NCBI GenBank assembly: GCA_030374765.1
Contig: JARGXX010000099.1
Location: 186,001 to 250,000 of the forward strand
Length of the DNA stretch: 64,000 nucleotides
Direction of reading: 5' to 3'
Source of the DNA: Agarophyton chilense
Taxonomy: Eukaryota > Rhodophyta > Florideophyceae > Gracilariales > Gracilariaceae
In this document: piece after piece, positions 33,616 to 44,422 of the stretch
How the letters are laid out: each line of letters begins with the position of its first letter
How positions within the stretch are numbered: position 1 is the first letter of the stretch
Program-made: the position numbers and the translations under genes
The notes under the pieces: generated by a model
The model's database searches: none
What the model saw: the letters and a program-made list of their open reading frames with translations, nothing else
Told to the model about the DNA's origin: nothing

Positions 33616-34536
33616 TGTAGTGCAACGCCAAGGGCGGCGGAAACACACGAAGATGTCCGAGTCTTCCTCCAAGGAGGGTAGCACGGCGACGGAGCCTCTC
33701 CGGAGTGAACACGACTAAGTCGGGGTGTAAGGCCGAGGTTCACTGGCACCCCAAGCGGGGAGAGTGCAGGATGCTAGAAGGGAGCAGACCAGGTATGAGC
33801 TGTATTCCACGGGAGTGGGCAAGTATCGAGATCGAGTAATGCACCCACAGGAGTGGCGGTAAACCCGGTAAGCCGGCGCGCGGCACACGCGCGAGCAGCA
33901 CGAATAACCAACCACAAAGCAAAAGGGGGAGCTACCACGAGAGTGGGTAAGCGATAAAGGGGGGACCACCCAGTGGGGGCGATCGGGGGCATGGGCCACG
34001 GGAGCCAAAAAAATATGTAGCAAACCCAATACTGGGGCGAGAACACGGCAGTGGTATGAAAGATATACACGCTAACAGCGGTGAGTCTCCTGTTGACGCA
34101 GGGTGGATAAGTCTACCGTTAGTAACGCGGCTTCACCTCCGTAGAGTGTGGAAGACTCGCGAAAGCGGAAAAAGACTTAGAGCCAAGAACCCTGGTTGGG
34201 GAGGTTTACTGAGTGTCAGGGCGAGATCGCCCTGGCACTATATAGTGTAGAATACTGTAAAGAGCTCCCTAACCTAGTGTAATAAAGCTAAATGAATAGA
34301 GAAATATCCAGCTATGCTGTGCCAATCTGTCCTGGGCCACCCGTGGTACACGTGGGTAAGTCACACCGGAATCGGGGCCACGGCGCACGGCCACCGGTGC
34401 ACTTCGCGTACAACGCGTATACACCTGGCTACGCCAGCCCGCTAGTAGCGGTATTACTCATAGATCTCACAAGTATCGCCCGAGGCGGAAAAACAACCAA
34501 GTCCTGGAAAACGGCCCTCACGAGGGTTGCACTTCA
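33616..34536 (-). repeat. E2 5' LTR (921 bp)
   Basis: Same termini as the 3' LTR, ending in the expected CA. The palindromic TATA core CACTATATAGTG is at 34236-34247. A 128-bp segment (about 33,824-33,951) absent from the other LTR is flanked by direct repeats GAGTGGGCAAG and GAGTGGGTAAG. Confidence 0.93.
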
Positions 34537-34680
34537 GAGTGGAACGACCATGCTTTTGATTCAACAGCGAGTAAGATTGTAGCCCATGCGCTAGGGTAGT
34601 AGACCACATGTGCGAGCGTTGGAAATGCGCGTGTTGCAGCGACTCTATGACGAACAACTGGACCTCATGGCTCTTTTCTA
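34537..34680. other. 144-bp spacer between E2 and E3
   Basis: Starts with the E2 target duplication GAGTG and ends with the E3 duplication TTCTA. It is the only pre-insertion sequence left between the two elements. No gene recognised. Confidence 0.8.
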
Positions 34681-35289
34681 TGTCGTACAATCACCTCTGG
34701 GGTATGCTACTGTCTTGTCTCGGGAGCGTGGTGACGCTCAACCTTAGAAGGTAGAAGTAATAAACCTCGATGGTAACAGGGCACCGTGAAAACCCGCAGG
34801 CGCAAACGGCGAGGCAGCTAGCCTATACCGTGTAGGTGAACGATGGCAGGAGTCGACGCGCGGGAAAGCCTGTGTGGTAGTTGAGAAACGATGAACCAAA
34901 AGGTATAGTCGTGACCCAAGTGGTGCCTGTCTTTATCAGATTACGATGGGGGAGGTGCAGTTCCCTATATGCAGTGGACTGCACTCTCCAGATCACCCGG
35001 GAGGTGCCAGCAAGGCACGGTCTCTGACCTAGTGTCAGAGACCTGGCCAGCACTGGCTACAGTTCCAGGTGGCCACGCCACTACTGTACTAAAATAAATA
35101 TAATTACAATTACAAGTACTAACAATTACTCAACCAAAAGGTACATGTCAACACTACACGTGGCTGACAACACCTGGATGGTAGCTCGCCCGGAGCTGCA
35201 TGGCCGATGATCCCTCGCATCCATCACCTACAAGGTCAGTGTAGTATATTGACAACCTCAAAGGTCAGCCCTTCCGCCACTATATGACA
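34681..35289 (-). repeat. E3 3' LTR (609 bp)
   Basis: Contains eight exact ACC-N5-GGT sites (for example ACCTCGATGGT, ACCGTGTAGGT, ACCCAAGTGGT, ACCTACAAGGT, ACCTCAAAGGT) and several N4 or N6 variants, plus an AATAAATATAATTACAATTA tract. Confidence 0.95.
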
Positions 35290-35302
35290 GACCCCCTTCC
35301 TA
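35290..35302 (-). promoter_or_regulatory. E3 polypurine tract
   Basis: The minus strand reads TAGGAAGGGGGTC directly inside the 3' LTR; it resembles the E2 tract. Confidence 0.85.
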
Positions 35303-35537
35303 CCCGTGAGGCACGCCCCGTGTCTCCTTCCATCAAACCATAGATTTGTAGCGAGCGACAGCCGCGCGGGCATAGGAGTGGTGTCTGTGCGCGACGCGCA
35401 ATCCCTTGAGGTTCAGAACTCGGCGCAAGTATTGGTTGGGGAGGGCGCACAACGACGTCGCTGCACGAATTGAGCGACAACCATTCAGGTAGGGACTGTC
35501 AGGAGGGCGATGCAGTGTAACTAGCGCGCTCGCGGAC

Positions 35538-36307
35538 ACCTTTTCGGTAGTGGCCTTGTTTGCTTGCGATTCTGCTTCCGCATAGCCCCCTGTCTAACCA
35601 AGTTGGTATCTCACCCTTCCGGGTTACTCAAACGTCATTTTCCTCCTAGGTCCCTGCGCGCACCTTCCCGCCTGGTCGTTCCCACGGCTTGGCAACCCTT
35701 CAGGTATTGCTGCCCTTAATTGGCGGCGTCGCGACCGTAACCGTGCTGTCCGAATTACCCTGAAGGTTTCCTGGCTTCTCGACCTTTCAGGTTTCGTCTA
35801 CCTTGTCAGGATTGACTCGTGGCGCCGGTGAGGCCAGCGCCTGCGTCGATACAACCATTGAGGTGTTGGCGGGTCCGTGGTGGAAGCTTCCGGTTGTGAG
35901 ACCTTTTTGGTGTTGAGCGGCCCCGTCGGTAATTGCGCGACCTTTTTCCGGTTTTGCATTCCGGTCTACCCTCAAGGCGATGACAGGATCGCGCCGCCTC
36001 CGCGCACGCGTTCGAACCCATTCGGTGCCACGTCGGTGCACCTCGCGCTGCATCGTGGATCCGTCACCGATACCTCGAAGGGGTGGGTCCTCTCCACAAG
36101 CAGCACCAGCGCTCGAGAGACGTGAGATGCCGGTCACCATTGAGATTGAAGAAGTCGGTGATTCCGAGGGGATTGATACCCTTGCATTTATGCCTTTAAG
36201 GTCGGATTGGTCCCGCTCCACGATACCTCAAAGGTCTGGACCCACTCGCCACCGTACGCTGGCAACTGTTGCACCTTAAAAGTCGATGTCGGTACTACCG
36301 GAAAGGT
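35538..36307. promoter_or_regulatory. Array of ACC-N5-GGT palindromic sites in the E3 3' region
   Basis: Ten exact sites start at 35538, 35597, 35695, 35757, 35782, 35854, 35901, 36016, 36225 and 36297. At least six one-mismatch or spacer variants lie among them. About 0.2 would be expected by chance in this length. The five spacer bases vary but are often A/T-rich. The region has little coding potential, so the repetition is not protein-driven. A binding site for a dimeric protein is the simplest reading; its identity is unknown. Confidence 0.7.
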
Positions 36308-38445
36308 TGGATACGTTGGCCGTCTCCTCAGAACGGACCGAGGAGGCGCCACTTCAAAAGGATAAATACCCGCTGGTGTTCACCGCGGCGGTGGAGGTCG
36401 AGTCATCACCTCGTTCGTCGGGTCGAGCTACGGCCTTGCCAACCATGTCAGGTAGCGGCCCATCAAGTGGCCGTGGACGCGGTGGTATTACCAAGAGGGT
36501 GACACGCTGGACTTCTCGAACGCCTACCAACACTGGTTTTCGCAGCGTGCCTATCCCTGCGACACAGGTCTCCCCTGGGACTCCAGCTGACCAATACCAA
36601 CGCAGTGGTGGACTTCCTCCGACAACACAAACCAATTCGGCTCACAATCTCGCGTTCGGTGCCGCGAACCGGACGACGAGTCAGTATAGACCTTTTGGTA
36701 GTACCTTCGACCAGGTGACGAACAATGACCTGTTCAAGCACGATTGGCCTGTGGCGGTGGGGAATTCGTCATCGCCGGCAGCTCTTACCAGACCAAAATT
36801 GGATACCTACTTGGGTTTATCCCGTTGAGACTGCGAGCGCCTTCGCTCCGTTCCATTGCTTTTGAAGAAACGGGACCAAGAATCTCCACCTCGTCAGGGT
36901 CGACTGAAATGTTACCAGAGTCGGCAGCGTCATACACCTTTGAGGTATTTCATCCCGCCGATATATTCAAGCGACTTGGCGTATGTGCGCATCGAACCGG
37001 AGCTGGAATACTACCGTCGATTGGTGGCGCAAGTGTGCCAGTACCCGTCTATTCCAGAGACTTACCTTCCGGTTTCATCTGACTTGGTTTCCCTGAATCG
37101 GCCTTTCACCACTATCGATTGGGCTGACCGTAGTAGGTGGGGCGAGGATGCAGCGACGGAGAGTCGCGTTCGCACTCGCAACTCTTACACTCGCGTTATC
37201 CATATGTTTCATAACGTCGAGTACTTCTCACAACCTACGAAGGGCAGACGCGATTGATACGTGCTTCTACCAGAGTGGTGGGAGTGCTATGAGGTTCCTT
37301 TATCGCTAAGCGTGCCCACTCCGCCGGTTTTGGCGTACTTCGGGAGTCAGATTTCCCGGAACCTAGAGTGGTATTACCTCATTTGGTCGATTGCCCTCTC
37401 GGAGTGGACCGTGTTGGTTGCCATCCTGGCTCTGGAGGCCGCCCGTTACGGTGTCGATTGGGATAGTCGCAATCCCGACTCTGACATATACCGAGATGGT
37501 GTTCAACCTGTAGGTCGCACCTTCTTCATACCTCCGAGGGTTGCCCAGGATATTTTCCGATTTGGTTACGAGAACATCGTGGAGGGGACCGATTATACCG
37601 TGAAGGACTTGGACTCGTATCTCGAGCAGAGCAATAATTACCATTGGGAATCCCATCAAGGCTGGGAGGCTTTCGATCCCGCAACTTGGGAGACTGCGCC
37701 TCTCCACGCCCAATACTATCCCAGGGAGCCTTCTGTTTATGGAGCTCCCGCGAGCCCCGAACCTTATCACGGTATTGGGGAGACACCAGTTGGCCGTTAT
37801 GCTGGTCCCTTCCCGTCCGAGCCGTTACCTGAAGGTCGTAAGTCGCCTATCCCTACGGGTGTGACTCCTACTCAACCGAGCTCCCCGCGGGTTGCTGGTC
37901 CGGTTCGACCTCTGTTGGCGGGTATTTCTCGTCCTCCGCCTCAACCTATGATGGATTGTCCGGCCGTGGTCGGTTTTCTGGCTCGAATTCGCCATTCTTG
38001 CGTCACCAACTTTCAGAGGGCTGGGCCTACCTCTGTGGTTGCTGCATTAACGCTCCTTGAAGGTTTGCTGCCGCGCCATGCGCAATACATGAAGGCACTG
38101 AACCAACTTGGTGAGTTCCGGAATCAGTTCCAGTGGGACATGTACCAACTGGCCACCCGTCAGGTTGCCCATCTGGCAAGCGTCTCTGCTGCTGCGCCAT
38201 CTGATCCTTTGACGGATCTCCTTGTAGGTGCTAACTTGAACCCTGCGGTTTTGCACCCTGCTCCGGCGGTTCCTTTCGTTCATCCTCTGTTGGTTTCGAC
38301 TCCTCTCCCCAGTGGCGGGGCTACCGCTCCTTCGCTGCCTCTTAGGTCGATGGCTCCTAGCATTTCCGCGGGTTTTCCTCCATGGGTAGTCAATAAACCG
38401 GGTATTCCTGATTCCATTGCTCCTAAACCGACAGGCCCTTCTTAA
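36286..38445 (+). pseudogene. aORF of E3: accessory ORF antisense to gag-pol, with two in-frame TGA stops
   Basis: One continuous frame from ATG 36286 to TAA 38443-38445, interrupted only by TGA at 36826-36828 and 37255-37257. Similar-looking sequence continues in phase upstream to about 35,980 behind a TAA at 36277. The core matches E2 and E1b: YVLLPEWW (E2: YVLIPPWW), VPTPPVLAYFGS (E1b: VPTTSVVAYHS), WSIALSEWTVLVAILALEAARYG, then a Pro-rich tail and an amphipathic C-terminal part rich in Leu and Gln. The second TGA falls where E2 has Arg, consistent with CGA to TGA. It ends 159 bp from the convergent pol stop. Function unknown. Confidence 0.75.
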
Positions 38446-38604
38446 AGTAAATTGTTGTCTCTTCTTTTCTCCTCTACTGTTACATTTGGTTGTTCTTTTG
38501 TGTCCTCCCTTGTCCGTAATCTGACACGCATATGCGTCCACCATCTGCGGAAAACGACGTCTTTTCTCCCCTTCCTTAGGCCTGAATACCACGAAGGTCT
38601 AAGT

Positions 38605-40444
38605 TTAGCCTTCTGCAGGCATCGGCTCCTTGGGACGGCGCCAATACCTGATACGGAAGTGTGGGGGTAGTGTGGCTAGGGGCTCGAGGGTGTCCCCTTC
38701 TGGGCCCCAGCCGTACCACCTGACGGTGTACTTCAGACCATTGTAGGTTCGCGTGTGGCCCACCAGACGGTCAACGGGAAATTCCTCTGAGGTTTGGTCC
38801 TGGTCTTTCGGGGGAACGCTACCTCGAGGGTTCATATGTTCCGAATTGGGAGCTTCGTGTGTGGGAGCCGAGTCAGGAGCTCTCGCTGTTACCGTTTGGG
38901 GTTCAATTTCCGTCCCTGTTAGAAGGTTGTAATCCAGATCATCACGTTGACGGTCATCGTTCATCTCAATTGGGGTGGGGTCCTCCAATGGTCGAGTGCG
39001 CAGAGCTACAGCTCTGGGCTCTCGGGCTGAGGTGCCTCCCTCAATGCGATGTTGAACCGTTTCAGGTGCTACTGTAATACGGTCAAGTGATATCTTATTC
39101 GGCATTCCATCTTGTTCAACGGTAACGGTGTGGTCTGATGCGTTCAATACCTTATAAGGTCCCACTGATTTGGGTAGAAGCTTCGAATTGATATCTCGGT
39201 CAATAGCTTCATCGTCCGCTTCATCACCCGGTCGTAGTCTTTTACCTGAAGGTGGGTTGTCTATGTCTATGTAGACCTATTGTCCCGAAGATACAGAGAC
39301 CACTTTGGTTACCCTACGGTCGTAGTCGGCCTTGTACCGCTTCTGGACTGCAGTGAGGCGGCTCTCTGCATGTTTGCGAGCCCTCCTCAACCTCACAAGG
39401 GTATTCCGCTTGACCTGGGCAGGGGTCAGTGCGCCAGCTGCAGTGCTGGTGGTATGATCTCCCTGCACTACAATACCTGGGGGGGTGCCACGAAAGAACC
39501 AAATCAAAGGGAGTGGTCTGCGTTGACCGGTGTACCTGAAGGTTATAGGAGTAGGTGAGCGGTTGCACCAGCTCCTCCCACCCAGTTTGGTGCTCTTCCG
39601 TATAGTGTCGTAGCGTTGATACTAATGTGTGGTTAAAGCGCTCGACCTGTCCGTTCGTCTGCGGGTGGTAGGCAGTAGTGAAATAGTGCTTGATTCCCAA
39701 GAGGTTACAGACTGCTTCGAAGAATTTCGATGCCAGGTTTGAACCATTATCGGTAAGTAGGTACAGTGGTGCACCATACGGGTAGACCCAATTGTTGAGG
39801 AACGCAATCTCCAGCGTTGTTGACTTCGTCTCCTTTAAAGGTATCGCTCTCGTGAGCTTCGAGAACCTGTCGGTGATCACTAGAATGTGCTGATACCCGT
39901 TCTTGGTCTTGGGAAGTGGGCCTAGAAGGTCTATCGCAACAAACTCCAGCGGACCCGCTGCTGGAAACAGCTTGAGGTACTTTTGATGCTTTCGAATACC
40001 ACCGCAGGTACGAACACAGGATTCGCATTGACCTACAAAGTTATAGACATCATGGGCCATATGAGGCCATTAGAACCGTTGCCTCAAGGTGTAATACATC
40101 CTCGTGGGACCGGGGTGTCCGGATAGTCGCGGGTAGTGCGCGACATACAAGACTCTTTGGCGCAGTGCCTTCGGAACCACCTTTTGAGGGCTACCATCCC
40201 CGGTTGACCTTCTCACGATGTACCTATTGTGGTCCACATCGAATGGTGATCCTTTGAAACCAACTTGGTCAGCCAGGGTTCTGCAGTACGCATCCTGGGT
40301 CTGTTCTCGTAGAAATTCCTCTCGGGTTACGGGCATGACGTTTGTTTCCTCTAGTGTCAGTATCTGCGTTGCCATGTCGGTGCTCCGCAAAGCACCTTCT
40401 TCAAGTAAGTCCAAAACATCCTTCTTGGTGTTCGCCGGTACCAT
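38605..40444 (-). pseudogene. E3 integrase and chromodomain
   Basis: Zinc-binding part HYPRLSGHPGPTRM ... CESCVRTC; catalytic core with FVAIDLLGPLP, LLTDNGSNLASKFFE and TTAYHPQTNGQVERFNH, so all three DDE residues are present. C-terminal chromodomain FPVDRLVGHTRTYNG-LKYTVRWYGWGPEGDT. Broken by a stop at 40070 and frame changes near 39,310-39,170 and at about 40,444. Confidence 0.88.
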
Positions 40445-42063
40445 TTTGGTTTGATGACACCAAAAAGCAAGGGATATTATCGTCCACAGGTTCTGTCTCT
40501 AACCCTGAGGTGTTTAAGCGTGACATAGAGTCAGCTATGTTGTGCTTGATACCTGGACGGTTCTGTACGTCGTATTCAAACCCTGACAGTCTCAACCTCC
40601 AACTGGCAAGTCTACCAGACGCATCTGCGAGTCCGAGGATCCACCTTAAGGCGTCGTGGTCCGTGCGCAACGTAAAGCGCTCACCATACAGGTATGGACG
40701 GAGCATCAACATGCTCCACACTACTGCTAGACATTCCTTCTCGGTTACCATGTAGTTCTACTCCGCCTCATTCATAGCGCGGATCCAGTACCCTATAGGT
40801 AATTTGTCTCCGTTGTGCTGCTCCTGCATGAGACAACAACCAATTTGGGCATGGGATGCATCTGTATCCAGCGTGTACGGTAGACCTGTTTTCGGTATTG
40901 CTAAGATTGGCGGCGACAACAGCGCTCGTTTCAATTCCTCAAAGGTATCCCTTTCGTCATTCGATAGATTCTCAAACAGTTCAGGCTCACATTTCTGGAG
41001 CTTCTTGTTGAGGGGAGCCGCTATTTTCGCGAATCCCTTCACGAAGCGACGATAGACGTTACATAAACCTATAAAGGATCGTACTTCTGTCTGGAATCGT
41101 GGCAACTTGACCTCCTGTAAGGCTCTAATGTTGCTCGGCGCAACCTCTAGGGTACCAGGGCCTATGATGTGGCCCAGGTATTCAACCGTTCTGGTAAAGA
41201 AGACGCATTTGCGTAGCTTCAGCGTCACCCCCGTCTCAGCTAGGAGGGTTAGTACGGTGCGTACGTGTGCAAAATGCTCCTCTACCGATATGGAATAGAT
41301 GATTACATCATCGATGTATACCAAGGCAGTTGTCCATTTAACATTCGAAAGGATGATGTCTAGCGCCCTTTGAAAGGTGGCTGGAGCATTGCGCAACCCG
41401 AAAGGCATCCGCGTGAAGCGAAACAAACCTGCATGGCACGTGAAGGTCGTTTTGTCTCGATCTTCCTCACCTATGGGTACCTGCCAATAACCACAATTGG
41501 CATCCAACGTGGTAAGTATCTGCGCATCTCCCAAGGAGTCGATGCACTCATCCATTTTAGGTATCCGGTACGAATCCCTGATGGTCACGCTATTGAGCCT
41601 CTTGTAGTCTACACAAAACCTCATACGGTTATCCCCTTTCTTCTGAACCAGGACCATGGGACTAGCCCAATCTGAGTTGGATGGTTCAATTACACCTTCT
41701 TGGAGCATTCGCTCCACTTCTTTGAGTTCTACTTCTCTCGCCTTCGGACCTGCACGGTATAGTTGCTGATAAATCGGCTTCGAGTCAGGGAGGAGCTCGA
41801 TGCGATGCTGTGTCGGGAGGTTGGCTCAAGTTCCGAAGTACCGCCTCAGGTAAGACGCGGGAGTTCAGGACGTTTGGGCCGGCCCCCATATCCAACATGC
41901 AGGTGACCGGAACCGCAAGGCGATCGGAGAAACACATTGAAGCACATAATTTATAGTTATCGTACTTCATATGACAGACCGGAACTTGTTGTGACGTGTT
42001 ATCTTCCACCTTCAAGGTTCTAGGTATCGATTGGCCTTCCACTTGCAGGTTGGGTTCGGCCAT
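40401..42063 (-). pseudogene. E3 truncated protease, reverse transcriptase and RNase H
   Basis: The protease begins MAEPNLQVEG and reaches its active site MLDMGAGPNVL (DMGA instead of DTGA), but after NSRVLPEAVLRNL it jumps, out of phase, straight to the PTQHRIELLPD segment that precedes RT. About 300 residues present in E2 are missing (junction near 41,820). RT is well kept: WASPMVLVQKKGD, FTRMPFGLRNAPATFQ and catalytic YIDD. RNase H has LDTDASHAQIG, a stop at 40755-40757, then EKECLAVVWSM and LRTDHDALRW. Confidence 0.88.
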
Positions 42064-44090
42064 TACGCCAACCGTTCGGTGTTTTCCTCCTGTACGGGAG
42101 GGGTTGAGTCCAAGTTTGGTGTTTCCTCGATGGTATGGACCTGTACCGGTGTACGGGGTTGGAACCTATTTGGTGCTTGCGTTGAAGACCCATAGAGGCG
42201 TTGGTGATTCTGCATGCGAGCCTGACTGAACTGGTCTCTCATCCCTGGAGGTAACTTAGCGCAATTGTTTGCCAAATGGTCTGTCGCGAGACAGAACCAT
42301 CAAACGAGGCCTCCAGTTTGGGGGTCTCGCGTTACCATTGAGGGGGGCCTCGAAACCTGGTTGGTAGGAACAGTGGCATAGGATGTGGGTGGCGAGTGAT
42401 GGGAGCTCGCTCCCTGCATCCTATGCGTGCTCACCGCACTTATCGGCGATTGTACCGAGTTTGGTGTATGCGTTGACGACCAATTTCCTACCGTCGAAGG
42501 TTTCGAGAACCACCCCTGGGTCGCTACCAAGTGGATAGCGGTCCTTGTAGGTACTTCGTTGTGCGGGCTACCCTCTGAGGTTGTGGTGTCTTCAATTTCC
42601 AAGACAGACCTTTTCGATTTATCCTTCGAGGCTGAAGGCACGGCTGGTCTCTTTCCCAGCCGAAGGGTATCTCCAAGGCCCTGGGAGTATCAAGCCATCC
42701 CATTATATTCTACCTTTCTGTTAGTGGCCAGGTAGTTTCGTACCTGGGAACGGATCGCTTTGTCGGCATTGTCGGCAAATAGCGACTTTAACCTAGAGGT
42801 AGTGAACACATTACCACAACGGGTTGCCAGATTCCACAGCGCGAGCGAAAACTCCGATTCCGTTTGCCCAGACCTTTGATGGTAGGCGAGGACTTCCGAA
42901 TAAGCCTCTTGGATAACCTCATCGGTGGCGTATGTTTCCAGAAGGAAATTGACCACCTCTGGGTATGACTCCAACATCTCTGCGCCATCCTCATCCATCG
43001 CTAAGGTATTGCCGCAGAGCCTACCCTGCAGCAAGTAGTATGCTTGCCCTTTCAGGTAAAACTGAAATAGCCAAATAGCAGCGCCCTCGGAAAAACCATT
43101 TTGGTCACATGAAATCTTGAACTTCTGTAGAAACTCAATCATCGCAATAGGATCCGTACCTGTGAAGGTGGTGCCACCCATTTGGAAGCTGAGCTTCTTG
43201 TGGTGCTTAGTAATCTTCTGAGCAACCTCTTGGGTATATTCAGAAGACTTGTTAATCAACCGATAAGTCCTGTAGTCAACCACTTTGGTGAACATATCGT
43301 TCAACGGTTGGGACACCTCCAGGTCCATTTCGGTGTCCGTCTCACAGTCGGGCGACTCATTGTATCGCTTTCTATCCTTTCGGGTCTTTTTCGACTACTT
43401 CTTCGTCGACCTCTTCGTTTTCTTCTTCTTCTTACCTTTACGGTCATCATCCGACGATGAACTCGTATCGGAACTGGAGTCTGACGAGTCGGGGTCTGAA
43501 TCATCCTCTAGATTCTTTCCCCTCTTCGTCCTCCGCTTCTTCCCTTTTCGGTTTCTTCGTCGCTCATCCAACGAGTCGGACGAATCGTCCTTGGGACCAC
43601 CTCCATGGGTATCCTTTTGAACGAAACCAGTAATTGGTGGCAGATAAATGTCTTGAGGATCTACCTTCCTTGGGACCTCTTGTCTCTGCTTTGGACCTTG
43701 TAGATACTCACTATCAGTATGTAAGTGTTTGGAATGGGTGGAATGGCCCATTTGGAACCCTTGTGGTATGCGCTTTGCGATGTTCACCTGTGTAAGTCGG
43801 GATTCTGCGAATCCCTCGGAAACCCAAAGGTCCTGCACAGCGCGGTAAACATGCTCCCTAGCATCTGTAAAGAGATACTGTTTCACCATTTCAGGTATCC
43901 TGTCCGATAGCTTTTGAGCTGCTCGGTCAACCACATAACGGGTATATGCATCGACGTCCATTGAGGGCGAAACCATCCGTGTATCCGACTTCTCCTTTAG
44001 AGTTAATGCATCCTCGACCGCGAGGGTGACGAGCGCTTTCGCTCGTTTCTTCGAGCTAAGGCCATAGCTCCTCCGCTGCAACCTCAATTG
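42064..44090 (-). pseudogene. E3 gag pseudogene
   Basis: Single phase from about 44087 to 42063, interrupted by stops at 43395 and 42690 and one more near 42,300. It has an N-terminal part (VEDALTLKEKSDTRMVSPSMD), a strongly charged Lys/Asp/Ser hinge (43,400-43,560) and a capsid-like domain (YRLINKSSEYTQEVAQKI ... GTTFTGTDPIAMIEFLQKF). A zinc knuckle was not seen, although E2 has one. Its terminal TAA overlaps the ATG of the protease frame as TAATG. Confidence 0.82.
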
Positions 44091-44407
44091 GTAATTCCCT
44101 TTGAGGTTCCGTTACCATAGGCGGCAGACCATGTACCTTTACGGTTTTGTCCCGAGGGTGCTGAAGCAGCTTCTAGAGGCTCTCCAGAATCGGTTGAGCC
44201 GATGGGGCTCCTTTAAAACCTGTATGGCTTGGCGGGGCGCTTTCACCACGCGTATTCTTTTTAGGTCGTTCCATTTGTGACCAATCGAGGTATCCTGTAT
44301 TGCTTTGCGGGATTTCCTGAAACCAAATAGGTGTACGAGCGTTCAATCTTTCTCGGCATCTCGTGTGAACCGTGAGGGTAGGAAGAAACCCAAAAAAAAC
44401 TTTCTAA

Positions 44408-44419
44408 GTCGGGAGACCA
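44408..44419 (-). promoter_or_regulatory. E3 primer binding site
   Basis: The minus strand reads TGGTCTCCCGACTTA three bases inside the 5' LTR, identical over 15 nt to E2. Confidence 0.85.
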
Positions 44420-44422
44420 AAA

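Larger units (their letters stand above)
22634..34536 (-). mobile_element. E2: full-length Ty3/gypsy chromovirus-like LTR retrotransposon with antisense aORF
   Basis: 11.9 kb bounded by LTRs 22634-23427 and 33616-34536 and a 5-bp target duplication GAGTG (22629-22633 and 34537-34541). LTR ends read TGTAGTGCAAC ... GTTGCACTTCA. Internal order on the minus strand: PBS, gag, protease, RT, RNase H, integrase, long linker, chromodomain, then the plus-strand aORF, PPT and 3' LTR. By eye the LTRs differ at about 16 sites outside one 128-bp indel (near 2%), so the insertion is fairly recent. gag-pol carries at least two stops and two frameshifts, so it is not autonomous as it stands. Confidence 0.95.

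Noticed and set aside
22562-34570. Short ORF with a GGKSGTT (Walker-A-like) stretch formed by joining the flanks of E2
   Set aside because: About 40 codons only, and the motif spacing does not fit a real P-loop; probably chance.
42061-42065. TAATG overlap of gag stop and protease ATG in E3 as a coupled-translation signal
   Set aside because: Interesting in form, but gag has several upstream stops and protease is truncated. E2 offers no equivalent, so nothing supports a functional role.
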